From positions 369,881 to 433,880 of the forward strand of contig NZ_FNJA01000005.1 in assembly GCF_900104385.1 (NCBI RefSeq): a stretch of DNA of 64,000 bases, in the 5' to 3' direction. Made by a program: the position numbers and the translations under genes. The stretch comes from Rhodoferax sp. OV413. GTDB lineage: Bacteria; Pseudomonadota; Gammaproteobacteria; Burkholderiales; Burkholderiaceae_C. Below, piece by piece: positions 44,823-53,750 of this stretch. The notes beneath the pieces are model-generated. The model was not told the DNA's origin, did no database searches, and saw nothing but the letters and a program-made list of their open reading frames with translations. Position 1 is the stretch's first letter. Each line of letters opens with the position of its first letter.

Positions 44823-44843
44823 TAATAAGAATCGTTCTTATTA
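44823..44843 (+). promoter_or_regulatory. Fur box before the sigma/uptake operon
   Basis: TAATAAGAA, three bases (TCG), TTCTTATTA: a perfect 9-bp inverted repeat close to the Fur consensus. It lies about 140 bp upstream of the FecI-type sigma gene in an otherwise AT-poor region. Iron-bound Fur would repress the sigma factor, and through it the receptor operon. Confidence 0.8.
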
Positions 44844-44981
44844 ACACCCTCCCCGGGGACTACCGATACGCCATGTCATCGCCACCAGTTCGTCATTCCT
44901 TGCGAGGAGCGGCGACCTCGCCGGCTTGTGCTGCGGCCGGCCTACGGGGCCCATCGTCGATACTTGCGAGAAGGCGACCGG

Positions 44982-45584
44982 ATGCGTGACCTCGTCCAGG
45001 AACTTGTAGCCCATTACGCGGACTTGCGCCGCCAACTGACGCGCGACCTAAGGGATCCCCACTATGCGGCTGACATCGCCCAATCGAGCTTCGAACGGGT
45101 CTACGCTCAGGCACTCAAGTCGCGCGACGACACGCCGAATGACGCCAAGAACCACAGCAGCATCGAATCGCCCCGCGCCCTGCTCTTCCGAGTGGCGCGT
45201 AACCTGTGCATCGACGAAGCACGCCGCCGCAAGGTAGCGCAAGAATGGGCCGGGACCCATGCCACCATCGGTATGCACCACGCAGCACCGTCGAGCGAAT
45301 TCGTTCTGGCGCAGCAGCGCGTGCTGATGCGCGTGGTCGAAACTATGGAAAAACTCCCACCGCGCCGGCGCGAGGTCTTCCTGCTATTCCGCGCCTACGG
45401 CCACACTCGAGTTGAAATCGCCCAGCACCTGAATATCACCGAAATGGCCGTAGCCAAGCACTTGCTGCGCGCCACCATAGATTGTTCGCGAGTATTCGCC
45501 GAACTGCGCGCGGAGCTGATTGAGCCGCATTACGTGCAGAACCATTTGGGCTTCGGTGCAGCACTGGCCGAAGACTTCTTGTGA
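44982..45584 (+). CDS. ECF sigma factor, FecI type
   Basis: A 200-residue ECF sigma factor. Region 2 is DLRRQLTRDLRDPHYAADIA...SFERVYAQ with RALLFRVARNLCIDEARRRK; region 4 is LPPRRREVFLLFRAYGHTRV and HLNITEMAVAKHLLRA, the helix-turn-helix that contacts the -35 element. The ATG at 44982 is used because GAGAAGG precedes it and because it gives the family N-terminus. It is followed by the FecR gene with overlapping GTGA, the usual iron-starvation signalling pair. Confidence 0.9.
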   Translation: MRDLVQELVAHYADLRRQLTRDLRDPHYAADIAQSSFERVYAQALKSRDDTPNDAKNHSSIESPRALLFRVARNLCIDEARRRKVAQEWAGTHATIGMHHAAPSSEFVLAQQRVLMRVVETMEKLPPRRREVFLLFRAYGHTRVEIAQHLNITEMAVAKHLLRATIDCSRVFAELRAELIEPHYVQNHLGFGAALAEDFL

Positions 45585-46630
45585 ACGGCGGTACGGCGTT
45601 GAGCGTACCGCGCGAACGGCTGGTAGAGCGTGCGCTCGCGCTGATTGTCAAAGGAGAAATTGCACCCGGCACGGCTGCTCAAGACGCCCGCATGGCGCTG
45701 AACCAATGGCGTAACAAGTCGCCCGAGCATGCGGCGGCCTTACTGGAAGCGCGCCATCGCTGGGATGCGCTCGGCGGTATGGCCGACGGGTTGCGCGCGC
45801 ATTTCGACGCACCGGCGGCTCACACTACGGCTGCAGCGGTTTCCGCTTCGAGCGACAGGCCGGAGCGCCGCAAGCTGCTGCTCTCCATCGCAGGCATGCT
45901 GGGCTGCGGACTGGTTGCAGGCCGTGGCGTGCAGTGGTACTGGCAACAACCGGTCTTTCGCGCGGCTTACAGCACAAGCACCGCGCAAATGATCAAGCTG
46001 GCATTGGTGGACGCCGCCAACGGCACGGCGGGCACCCAACTTGAGCTGGCACCGCAAAGTGTGATCAACGTTGCACTGTACCGGCAGCGCCGCGTCGTCG
46101 AAATGGCGCGTGGCGAGGTGCGATTCGATGTGGCCCACGACACGCAACGCCCCTTCCTGGTGCTCACACGCGGCGCCATCATCGAGGTGGTCGGCACAGT
46201 CTTTACCGTGCGTGACCGCGGCGGCCCGATCACCGTCGGAGTGGAGCAAGGCCACGTGCGCGTGCAAGTCCGCGCCCGCAATGGCACGGAAACACCCCAG
46301 TTAGAAGTCATCGACCTGCGCCGAGGCGAACTCGTGGAAGTGCGAGACGGCCACGCCGATGCGGTAAGGCAATCCGATACGCAGGCCCTCTCGGCCTGGC
46401 GCGACGGCTGGTTCGTTTTTGAGAACACGCCGCTGGGCGACGCGCTAGCGGTCGTCAACAGCTATCGCAACCAACCGATCATCAGCAACGATCCGAACAT
46501 CGATGCATTGCGCCTTTCGGGTCGCTTCCGCACCAACGACTCGGTCGGCCTCGTGGCGCTGCTGCCGACGATCCTGCCGGTAACGGCCATGCCTCGGCCG
46601 GATGGCAGCGTGGAACTTCTGGCGCGCTGA
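45581..46630 (+). CDS. FecR-type anti-sigma/regulator
   Basis: A 349-residue inner-membrane protein. Residues 5-70 are the cytoplasmic DUF4880 domain (VERALALIVKGEIAPGTAAQ, WRNKSPEHAAALLEARHRWD). One membrane helix is near RKLLLSIAGMLGCGLVAG. The periplasmic FecR domain follows (QLELAPQSVINVALYRQRRV, RGAIIEVVGTVFTVRDRG) with an STN-like C-terminal part (PLGDALAVVNSYRNQPIISN). GTG start overlapping the sigma stop. It passes the receptor signal to the sigma factor. Confidence 0.9.
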   Translation: MNGGTALSVPRERLVERALALIVKGEIAPGTAAQDARMALNQWRNKSPEHAAALLEARHRWDALGGMADGLRAHFDAPAAHTTAAAVSASSDRPERRKLLLSIAGMLGCGLVAGRGVQWYWQQPVFRAAYSTSTAQMIKLALVDAANGTAGTQLELAPQSVINVALYRQRRVVEMARGEVRFDVAHDTQRPFLVLTRGAIIEVVGTVFTVRDRGGPITVGVEQGHVRVQVRARNGTETPQLEVIDLRRGELVEVRDGHADAVRQSDTQALSAWRDGWFVFENTPLGDALAVVNSYRNQPIISNDPNIDALRLSGRFRTNDSVGLVALLPTILPVTAMPRPDGSVELLAR

Positions 46631-46792
46631 AAAGGGGCGTACCGCCGATGCGGCACGTCGAGGCCGACAAAGGTGTCTCTGTTTGGCGAGTTCAAACGTC
46701 TTTACTGGAGAAGCGCCAAGGCTACGGGATTCCGTGCGTTCTTGCGTCAATCAATGAATACGTCTCATTTACTAAATTCGGAGCCTCTACCT

Positions 46793-49189
46793 ATGCGTTA
46801 TTCACCTCGTCGCCACCTGCTGAACGCAGCGCTTGCCGCAGCATTCGGAACCACCTTCATGAGTTGGAGCGGTCTTGCCTCGGCGCAGTCGCCCGCGCAG
46901 GCTATTGGGTCAACTTTCGACATAAGCCTGCCAGCCCAACCGCTGGCGGCGGCGCTCAATGAGCTTTCCCGGCAGACAGGCACCCAGGTACTCGCTTCGG
47001 GAGATCTGGTCGAACGCCTCAGCGCACCGGCCGTATCGGGGCGACTGACACTTCAACAGTCATTGGACCGGCTGCTGGCCGGCAGCGGACTCTCCGCCGT
47101 TCGGGAAGGCAGTGCAGTGGTCATCCGCGCCGTGCCTTCAGCGTCCGGCACGACCACCCTGCCAGCAGTTGTAGTAACAGCCAAATTTGAGGCCGACTCC
47201 ACGGCGACGCTCCAGCAGGAAGGCACGGCTGCCGACGGCTACCGTGTAGAAACCATTTCGTCGGTCGGTGCCTTGGGTAGCATGAGTCTGCAGGACACGC
47301 CGTTCTCCATGAGCGTGGTGCCGCGCGAGCTGATCGAGAACATCCAGGCGCAGTCGCCCGACGATGTCTACAAGCTCAACCCCTCCACCTTGTCACACGT
47401 ACCGCAGGCCTCCAGCTATGCCCCGATGGTGAAGATCCGGGGCTTCAACATCTACGATCGCGCCGAGGACGGACTGCGCCGCTCGTACGGTATGGCCGCC
47501 TCGATGGAAGACAAAGAGCGCGTTGAAGTGCTGAACGGCCCCTCCGGCTTCCTGTTCGGTGCCGCCTCGCCCGGCGGCATGGTGAACTACGTGAGCAAAC
47601 GCCCCACGCAGGAGCGCATGAACAGCGTCACCCTGGGCAATTACGGCGGCAGCCAGGCCTTCGTGCACGGCGACTTCGGAGGCCAATTTGATGCCGATGG
47701 CCGGGTCGGCTACCGCGTCAACCTGGTTCGCCAGGATGGCAAGACCACCGTCGACGACCAGAAGATTGACCGCACGCTGGCCAGCCTGGCGCTGGACTTC
47801 AAGGTCAACAACCGGCTCAAGCTTGAACTCGACGCGTCCTATAGCGACTACGGGATGCAGGCACCCACCCAATACTGGCTGTTTCGCGAGGGCGTTCCGC
47901 GCATCACGCCGGATTCCAGCAAGAATTGGGGTCAGCCTTGGACCCAGGATCAGATCATCAGCCGCAAATGGACGACCAAGGCGATTTTTGAGGCCAGCGA
48001 CAACCTCACGCTGCGCCTGGCCTACCTGCACGACGACCAGGACCGTCCCAAGCAGGATCACACCCTGAACTCGGTTCGCTCAGCCACTGAGTATTACCAG
48101 CTTCGCCAGAAGGTCGGCCCCCAGAGAACGGAGTCCGAAGCCTGGCAGGCGCTGGCGGACTTGTCGTTCGATACCGGCTCCGTCGGCCATAAGCTCACAT
48201 TGGGCTACTTCGGCTTTTCGGAAAAGCAATGGCAAAGCAGCTATGTTCCGAATACGGGCTACCTCGGCCCCAACGCATTCAGCGCGCCAACGCATGTGCC
48301 TGAACCGAATTGGCCGGCCATGTCCGCCAACGCTCAGTATTACGGGGGCAACGCCAGCAACCACAACCTCGTGATCGGCGACATGCTGCGTTTCAACGAC
48401 CAATGGTCCGTGCTGGCGGGTATCAACCGTAGCACCATCAAGGGCAGCTCCCTGGACGCAAGCGGCGGTGCCCTCCAGCCGGACTATGACAAGTCACGCA
48501 ACTCGCCCAATGCCTCCCTGATCTTCAAGCCTATCCCTTCGCTGACGACATACGCGACATACATCGAGGGCCTGGAGCAAGGTGGCGTCGCACCATCCAC
48601 TGCCTCCAATTCCCTGGCCATCATGCCACCCATGCAAAGCAAGCAGAAAGAACTGGGAGTGAAGGCGGAGCTGGGCGGCATGCTCGTGAGCGGCGCACTG
48701 TTCGACATCGAGAAAGCCTATGAATACAACAACGCCAACAATGTCTACAGCCAGGATGGCAAACAGCGGCACCGGGGAGGCGAAGTCTCGGCCATAGGCA
48801 AGCTGACCAGCGCCTGGACCGTAATGAGCGGAGTAACCATGCTTACTCCCAAGATCGCAGGTGGCACCAACGACGGCAAGGAGCCGCTAAACGTGCCGAA
48901 ACTGGTGGCCAAGCTGTACTCGGAATACGCGCTACCCTTCGCACCCGGGCTGAGTTTGACCGGTGGGGTCTACCACGTAGGCAAGCGATGGGCTACCGCG
49001 AGCAATACCACCCGCCTGCCCTCGTATGTAACGGTCGACCTGGGGTTGCGCTACGCCACCAAGGTGTCGGGCCGGCCGGTGACGCTGCGCGCGACCGTCA
49101 ATAACGTGGCCGACCGCGATTACTGGCTGAGCAGCTACTACCTCGGCACACCGCGCAGCTTGGCGTTCTCGGCGCAGTTGCAGTTTTGA
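46793..49189 (+). CDS. TonB-dependent siderophore receptor with signalling domain
   Basis: A 798-residue outer-membrane receptor of the FpvA/FoxA class. A signal peptide (residues 1-30) precedes an STN signalling domain (about 40-110: FDISLPAQPLAAALNELSRQ, LTLQQSLDRLLAGSGLSAVR), which talks to FecR. The plug starts after LPAVVVTAKF, a probable TonB box, and includes QDTPFSMSVVPRELIENIQA and VEVLNGPSGFLFGAASPGG. The barrel ends in the terminal Phe of LAFSAQLQF. The ATG at 46793 has GGAG upstream. It imports the ferric siderophore made by the local NRPS, most likely. Confidence 0.92.
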   Translation: MRYSPRRHLLNAALAAAFGTTFMSWSGLASAQSPAQAIGSTFDISLPAQPLAAALNELSRQTGTQVLASGDLVERLSAPAVSGRLTLQQSLDRLLAGSGLSAVREGSAVVIRAVPSASGTTTLPAVVVTAKFEADSTATLQQEGTAADGYRVETISSVGALGSMSLQDTPFSMSVVPRELIENIQAQSPDDVYKLNPSTLSHVPQASSYAPMVKIRGFNIYDRAEDGLRRSYGMAASMEDKERVEVLNGPSGFLFGAASPGGMVNYVSKRPTQERMNSVTLGNYGGSQAFVHGDFGGQFDADGRVGYRVNLVRQDGKTTVDDQKIDRTLASLALDFKVNNRLKLELDASYSDYGMQAPTQYWLFREGVPRITPDSSKNWGQPWTQDQIISRKWTTKAIFEASDNLTLRLAYLHDDQDRPKQDHTLNSVRSATEYYQLRQKVGPQRTESEAWQALADLSFDTGSVGHKLTLGYFGFSEKQWQSSYVPNTGYLGPNAFSAPTHVPEPNWPAMSANAQYYGGNASNHNLVIGDMLRFNDQWSVLAGINRSTIKGSSLDASGGALQPDYDKSRNSPNASLIFKPIPSLTTYATYIEGLEQGGVAPSTASNSLAIMPPMQSKQKELGVKAELGGMLVSGALFDIEKAYEYNNANNVYSQDGKQRHRGGEVSAIGKLTSAWTVMSGVTMLTPKIAGGTNDGKEPLNVPKLVAKLYSEYALPFAPGLSLTGGVYHVGKRWATASNTTRLPSYVTVDLGLRYATKVSGRPVTLRATVNNVADRDYWLSSYYLGTPRSLAFSAQLQF

Positions 49190-50097
49190 ATCAGACGTTC
49201 CAGTGCAGCCTCTCCCGCCGAGGCTTCCTCGGCGGGATCTGTCTACTGTCTGCGCAAAAGTCGCTGGCCACAACACCTCGCATCGCGGCCCTGGACTGGG
49301 TCAGCGCGCAGAATCTGATGGCGCTGGGAGTTGCGCCCCTCGCCATGCCGGAGATAGAACTCTATCGGCGCTTAGTTATTACGCCGGATCCCGGAGCGGT
49401 CATCCAGGAACTGGGACTGCGCGCGGAACCCAACTTCGAACTACTCGCTTCGCTCGATCCGAGCCTGCTTGTCTACAGCGCGGAAATGATCGCGCTGCTA
49501 CCCAAGCTAAGGAAGATATCGCCCACGCTGCGTTTCGATCCCTATCCGCCCGGACAGCCGCGCGACCCCTGGCAGGCCGGCCATGACGCCCTGCTGCGCC
49601 TGGGCAACGCGTTGGGTCTGGCGCAGGCCGCCCAGGCCTATGCGCGGGTCTGCCGCGAAGAACTCGACCAAGGCCAAGAGCGCTTGCGCGGCTACGACGG
49701 CAGGCCGGTGTATGTAGCCACCGTGCTCGATGGCCGCCGCATGCTGGTGTTCGGCCGCGGCAGCCTGTTTCAGAGCGTGCTGGACCGCTATGGCGTGGTA
49801 AATGCCTGGGACGGCCCGACCTCGCGCTTTGGCCACCTGACCGTTTCGGTGGACCAATTGCTGCGCCAGCCCGAGGCCCGCCTGCTGGCCGTAGGCACCG
49901 ACCGGCCGGCGCAGCTGGCGCGTGCCCTGAGCACGCCCGTCATCGCCAGCCTGCCCTTCTCGCGCGCTGGCCGCGTTGTGGTCGTGCCCAATGTCTTGTT
50001 TTACGGCGGCCTGCCACCGGCACGCCGATTCGCCAGTCTGGTGGTGCAAGCGCTCGCGCCGCTCGGCCAGGCCGCGAAACGCGGCAGCAGACCATGA
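49186..50097 (+). CDS. fhuD: FhuD-like periplasmic ferric-siderophore binding protein
   Basis: A 303-residue binding protein. The N-terminus has a twin-arginine-like export start (LSRRGFLGGICLL). The fold is shown by IAALDWVSAQNLMALGVAPL and the late PVIASLPFSRAGRVVVVPNV. It lacks a lipobox, as FhuD does. The TTG start overlaps the receptor stop codon (TTGA), so translation is coupled. It hands the hydroxamate-type ferric siderophore to FhuB. Confidence 0.85.
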   Translation: MNQTFQCSLSRRGFLGGICLLSAQKSLATTPRIAALDWVSAQNLMALGVAPLAMPEIELYRRLVITPDPGAVIQELGLRAEPNFELLASLDPSLLVYSAEMIALLPKLRKISPTLRFDPYPPGQPRDPWQAGHDALLRLGNALGLAQAAQAYARVCREELDQGQERLRGYDGRPVYVATVLDGRRMLVFGRGSLFQSVLDRYGVVNAWDGPTSRFGHLTVSVDQLLRQPEARLLAVGTDRPAQLARALSTPVIASLPFSRAGRVVVVPNVLFYGGLPPARRFASLVVQALAPLGQAAKRGSRP

Positions 50098-52067
50098 AAA
50101 AACACTATCTTCCCAGTCCCTTGGGCATCGGCATCGCCGTCGGCCTGACGCTCGCCCTGGGCCTGTTCCTGGCCTTCAACCTGAGTGCCTTGCTGCCAGG
50201 CGGTTCGGCCGCCGGCGCCACGTCCGAGCAGCAGAACACGCGGATGCTGATGGTGCATTACTCGCTGCTGCCGCGGCTGGCCGTGTCGCTGCTGGCCGGG
50301 GCCGCGCTCGGGCTGGCCGGCGCCATCCTGCAACGGCTGCTGCGCAACCCGCTGGCCGAGCCGTCGACGCTCGGCGTGTCGGCTGGCGCCTATCTGGCGC
50401 TGGCGGTCGCAACGCTGTTCGCGCCGGGCCTGGCGGCCGCCGCGCCGGAGTTGGTGACCTTCGCCGGCGCGTTGATGGCGCTCGGCGCGGTGCTGGCCTT
50501 GTCGTGGCGCAAGAGCCTGTCGCCGGTCACCGTGACGCTGGCGGGGCTGATCGTGAGCCTGTACTGCGCCGCGGTAAGCTCGGTGTTGACGCTGTTCTAT
50601 CACGATTTCTTGGCCGGTCAGATCATGTGGGGGGCGGGTTTTCTCGACCAGCAGGACTGGAGCGCCGTGCACTACCTGTGGCCGCGCCTGCTGGTGGCCA
50701 CCCTGACCGCGGTGCTGCTGCTGCGGCCACTGAGCATCATGAGCCTGGGTGACGAGAGCGCGCGCGGCCTGGGACTGTCGCTGGCCACTTACCGGCTGCT
50801 TGCGCTGGCCGTGGCCGCGGGCCTGGCGGCGGTAGCCACCTCAGCGGTGGGCATCATCGGCTTCATCGGCTTGGCAGCGCCCACGCTGGCGCGCGCGGCC
50901 GGCGTACGCACCGGCGGCGCCCTGCTGTTCTGGTCGGGCCTGATGGGCGCGCTGCTGCTGAGCGCGGCCGACCAACTGGTGCAATCGCTACCGGTGACCT
51001 TCCGCGTGTTTCCCACCGGCGCCATCACTGGCCTGCTGGGCACGCCGCTGCTGTTCCTGCTGATTCGACGGCTGAAAATGCTGGCGCCGCAATCGGGCGC
51101 TTCGCACCAGGTGCGCCGCCTGGCGCATCCGTACCGCGTGCTGGCGATCCTGGCCGGGCTCGCCGCGTTCGGCGCCTGGCTCGCACTCGGCGCCGGCCGT
51201 GGCAACGAGGGCTGGTCATTCACGCCGCTGCCGCCTGCCGAACTGTTGATCTGGCGCGCACCGCGTGCGCTCGCTGCGTTCAGCGGCGGCGCCATGCTAG
51301 CCCTGGCCGGCGCCATCATGCAGCGCAGCACCGGCAACCCAATGGCCTCGCCCGAGGTGCTGGGCGTGTCTTCAGGCGCGATTCTTGGCGTAATCTGCGC
51401 CACCCTCGGCATGGCCGAGCCGACGCGCACCGCGCAGATCGCGGCCGGCGGCGTGGGCGCTTTCGCGGTGTTGGTGCTGATGCGGCTGCTGTCGCGCCAA
51501 CCCGGCTTCAGCGGCGAGCGGCTACTGTTGATTGGCATCGCCCTTGGTTCGGTGTCAAGCTTCATCACCGCGGTACTGATGGTGTCGCAGGATCCGCGGC
51601 TGAACCAGTTGCTGGCTTGGCTGTCGGGCTCGACCTATGCGGTCAGCGGCGGCGAAGCCCTGGTGGCCGCAGGACTGCTGACTGCGGGCCTGGCCTGCGT
51701 GCCGCTGCTGCACCGCTGGCTGGAACTGCTGCCACTCGGCACGACCCAGGCCTCGGCGCTGGGCCTGCGCCTGGACGCGAGCCGCAACGCGCTGTTCGCC
51801 ATCGCCAGCGTGCTCACGGCGGGCGCCACCATGCTGGTCGGCCCGCTGAGCTTTGCGGGGCTGATGGGCCCGCACTTGGCACGGCTGGCGGGCTTTCAGC
51901 GCGCTGCCACGCACCTGCTCGCCTCTGCCCTGGTCGGTGGCCTGATCCTGCTAACGGCCGACTGGATCGGCCGCAACATCCTGTTCCCCTTCCAGGTGCC
52001 CGCCGGCCTGCTGGCAGCGCTGGTGGGTGGCCCCTTCCTGCTGTATCTCATCGGGAGGCGGGCATGA
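50094..52067 (+). CDS. fhuB: FhuB-like ferric-hydroxamate permease (double-length)
   Basis: A 657-residue inner-membrane permease made of two fused FecCD halves, the layout of E. coli FhuB. Each half has the GAxLxxAGAILQRxxxNPLA motif: LAGAAL...ILQRLLRNPLAEPSTL in the first and GAIMQRSTGNPMASPEVLGV in the second. About 20 helices. The ATG overlaps the fhuD stop. It pairs with the FhuC ATPase encoded at the end of the operon. Confidence 0.9.
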   Translation: MKKHYLPSPLGIGIAVGLTLALGLFLAFNLSALLPGGSAAGATSEQQNTRMLMVHYSLLPRLAVSLLAGAALGLAGAILQRLLRNPLAEPSTLGVSAGAYLALAVATLFAPGLAAAAPELVTFAGALMALGAVLALSWRKSLSPVTVTLAGLIVSLYCAAVSSVLTLFYHDFLAGQIMWGAGFLDQQDWSAVHYLWPRLLVATLTAVLLLRPLSIMSLGDESARGLGLSLATYRLLALAVAAGLAAVATSAVGIIGFIGLAAPTLARAAGVRTGGALLFWSGLMGALLLSAADQLVQSLPVTFRVFPTGAITGLLGTPLLFLLIRRLKMLAPQSGASHQVRRLAHPYRVLAILAGLAAFGAWLALGAGRGNEGWSFTPLPPAELLIWRAPRALAAFSGGAMLALAGAIMQRSTGNPMASPEVLGVSSGAILGVICATLGMAEPTRTAQIAAGGVGAFAVLVLMRLLSRQPGFSGERLLLIGIALGSVSSFITAVLMVSQDPRLNQLLAWLSGSTYAVSGGEALVAAGLLTAGLACVPLLHRWLELLPLGTTQASALGLRLDASRNALFAIASVLTAGATMLVGPLSFAGLMGPHLARLAGFQRAATHLLASALVGGLILLTADWIGRNILFPFQVPAGLLAALVGGPFLLYLIGRRA

Positions 52068-52855
52068 CGGTCGCCGAGCGCGGCGACGGCGTGCCGCTGT
52101 CGCTCTGCGTGATGTCCTCGACGCGGTTGACGCCGCACATGCTGCGGCTGCGCCTGGCCGGCCGCGACCTGGCACCGTACGAAGACAACCGTGAACTACA
52201 CGTACGCCTGTATGTGCCCAAGCTGGGGCGCTATGAGGCCGTGCAGCAGGCGCTGCGGAAAAAAAAAGCGGATCCGTTCCTGCCCGCATCGCTTGCCGAG
52301 GACATCGCCACGCGCTACTACACCCTGCGCCGCGTGAATGCGCGCGAAGGCTGGCTGGACATTGATTTCGTGCTGCACCAGCCAGCCGGGCCGGGCAGCA
52401 GTTTTGCCTTGCAGGCCCGGCCAGGTGACATCTGCGCCATCTCAGCACCGTGTGGCCGTGGCGCGCAGCCCGCGCAGCGCTACCTGATCGCCGGCGACGA
52501 AGCCGCGCTGCCGGCCATCGCCCGCATCGGCGAATCCCTCCCCGCCGAGGCGCTGGGTACGATCCTGGTGGAGGTGGCCTCGGCCGAGGAGCGCGTCGAC
52601 TTCGCCACACCGCCGGGCGTCACGCTGCGCTGGCTGTACCGCAACGGCCTGACTACGGCATCCAGTCCCTGGCTCGAGGCAATGGTGCGCGAGGAACTAG
52701 CTTCTTGGCCGGCGCCGGACCCCTCGCTTTTCGTCTGGATGGCCGGCGAATTGAGCGTGGCCTCCAGACTGCGGCCTTTGCTCGCCAACTACAAACCCCA
52801 AAGCCTGTGCGTCTCCTACTGGCGCACCGGGCTCAGCAAGGACACCGCAACGTGA
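52064..52855 (+). CDS. siderophore-interacting ferric reductase (SIP/ViuB family)
   Basis: A 263-residue FAD-binding protein of the SIP family, which reduces ferric siderophores in the cytoplasm so iron is released. MSSTRLTPHMLRLRLAGRDL opens the FAD domain, RYYTLRRVNAREGWLDIDFV is the conserved RxYTxR motif, and YLIAGDEAALPAIARIGESL begins the NAD(P)H part. Its ATG overlaps the fhuB stop and its stop overlaps the fhuC start. Confidence 0.9.
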   Translation: MTVAERGDGVPLSLCVMSSTRLTPHMLRLRLAGRDLAPYEDNRELHVRLYVPKLGRYEAVQQALRKKKADPFLPASLAEDIATRYYTLRRVNAREGWLDIDFVLHQPAGPGSSFALQARPGDICAISAPCGRGAQPAQRYLIAGDEAALPAIARIGESLPAEALGTILVEVASAEERVDFATPPGVTLRWLYRNGLTTASSPWLEAMVREELASWPAPDPSLFVWMAGELSVASRLRPLLANYKPQSLCVSYWRTGLSKDTAT

Positions 52856-53637
52856 CTTCGAATCAGTCTCTCTATTCATTGCGCGACGTGCGCTTCGCCG
52901 TACCAGGCCGCGAACTGCTGCACGGCCTGACCCTGGACCTGCCGGCGCGCCGCGCCATCGCGCTGATCGGCCACAACGGCTCGGGCAAGTCGACCCTGCT
53001 CAAGCTGCTGGCGCGGCAGCAGCCGCCCAGCGGCGGCAGCATCTCCTTCCAGGGCGATCCCCTGGCGCAGTGGAGCGACCGGGCCTTCGCGCGCAAGGTG
53101 GCCTACCTGCCGCAGACCACGCCCGAGGCCTCGGGCATGCTGGTGCGCGAGTTGGTGGCGCTGGGCCGCTACCCATGGCACGGCGCGCTGGGCCGCTTCG
53201 GCCCGACAGATAGGCGCAAAGTGGCCGAGGCGATCGAACTCACCGACATCGGCCATTACGCCGACCGCCTGGTGGACACGCTCTCCGGCGGCGAGCGCCA
53301 GCGCGTGTGGCTGGCCATGATGGTGGCGCAGGATGCGCAGTGCCTGCTGCTCGACGAACCCATCTCGGCGCTAGACATCGCCCACCAGGTGGAAGTGCTG
53401 TCGCTGGTGCACCGGCTGGCGCGCGAAAAAGGCGTGGCCGTGGTCGTGGTGCTGCACGACGTGAACATGGCGGCCCGCTTCTGCGACGAGATCATCGCCC
53501 TGCATAGCGGCCGGCTGATCGCGCGGGGCACGCCGGCGGCGATCATGCAGCCGGGCGAGCTGCAGCACATCTACGGCATCCAGATGGAAGTGCTGACGCA
53601 GCATGCCACCGGCAAGCCGGTGGCGCTGGCCTGTTGA
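52852..53637 (+). CDS. fhuC: FhuC-like ATPase for ferric-siderophore import
   Basis: A 261-residue ABC ATPase. Walker A is GHNGSGKSTLLKLL, signature LSGGERQRVWLAMM, Walker B LLLDEPISALDIAHQ. ELVALGRYPWHG is typical of the FhuC/FepC family. The GTG start overlaps the SIP stop codon (GTGA). Last gene of the uptake operon; it converges on the NRPS gene. Confidence 0.9.
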   Translation: MTSNQSLYSLRDVRFAVPGRELLHGLTLDLPARRAIALIGHNGSGKSTLLKLLARQQPPSGGSISFQGDPLAQWSDRAFARKVAYLPQTTPEASGMLVRELVALGRYPWHGALGRFGPTDRRKVAEAIELTDIGHYADRLVDTLSGGERQRVWLAMMVAQDAQCLLLDEPISALDIAHQVEVLSLVHRLAREKGVAVVVVLHDVNMAARFCDEIIALHSGRLIARGTPAAIMQPGELQHIYGIQMEVLTQHATGKPVALAC

Positions 53638-53698
53638 GTGTCGGCCGAGATCCGCCTGCAGCGTTTCCATAGCCTGCATCCAGCCCATCCAAACCAGA

Positions 53699-53736
53699 TC
53701 GGCCGCAAACAGGCCGACCCCGGCGCCATGCCGGGG
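53699..53736. terminator. paired hairpins between convergent operons
   Basis: Two adjacent stems lie between fhuC and the NRPS stop: TCGGCC with GGCCGA around 7 bases, and CCCCGGC with GCCGGGG around GCCAT. Both can form on either strand, so they may end transcription from both sides. There is no strong T-run, so the call is tentative. Confidence 0.45.
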
Positions 53737-53750
53737 CCGTCGCTCACTCT

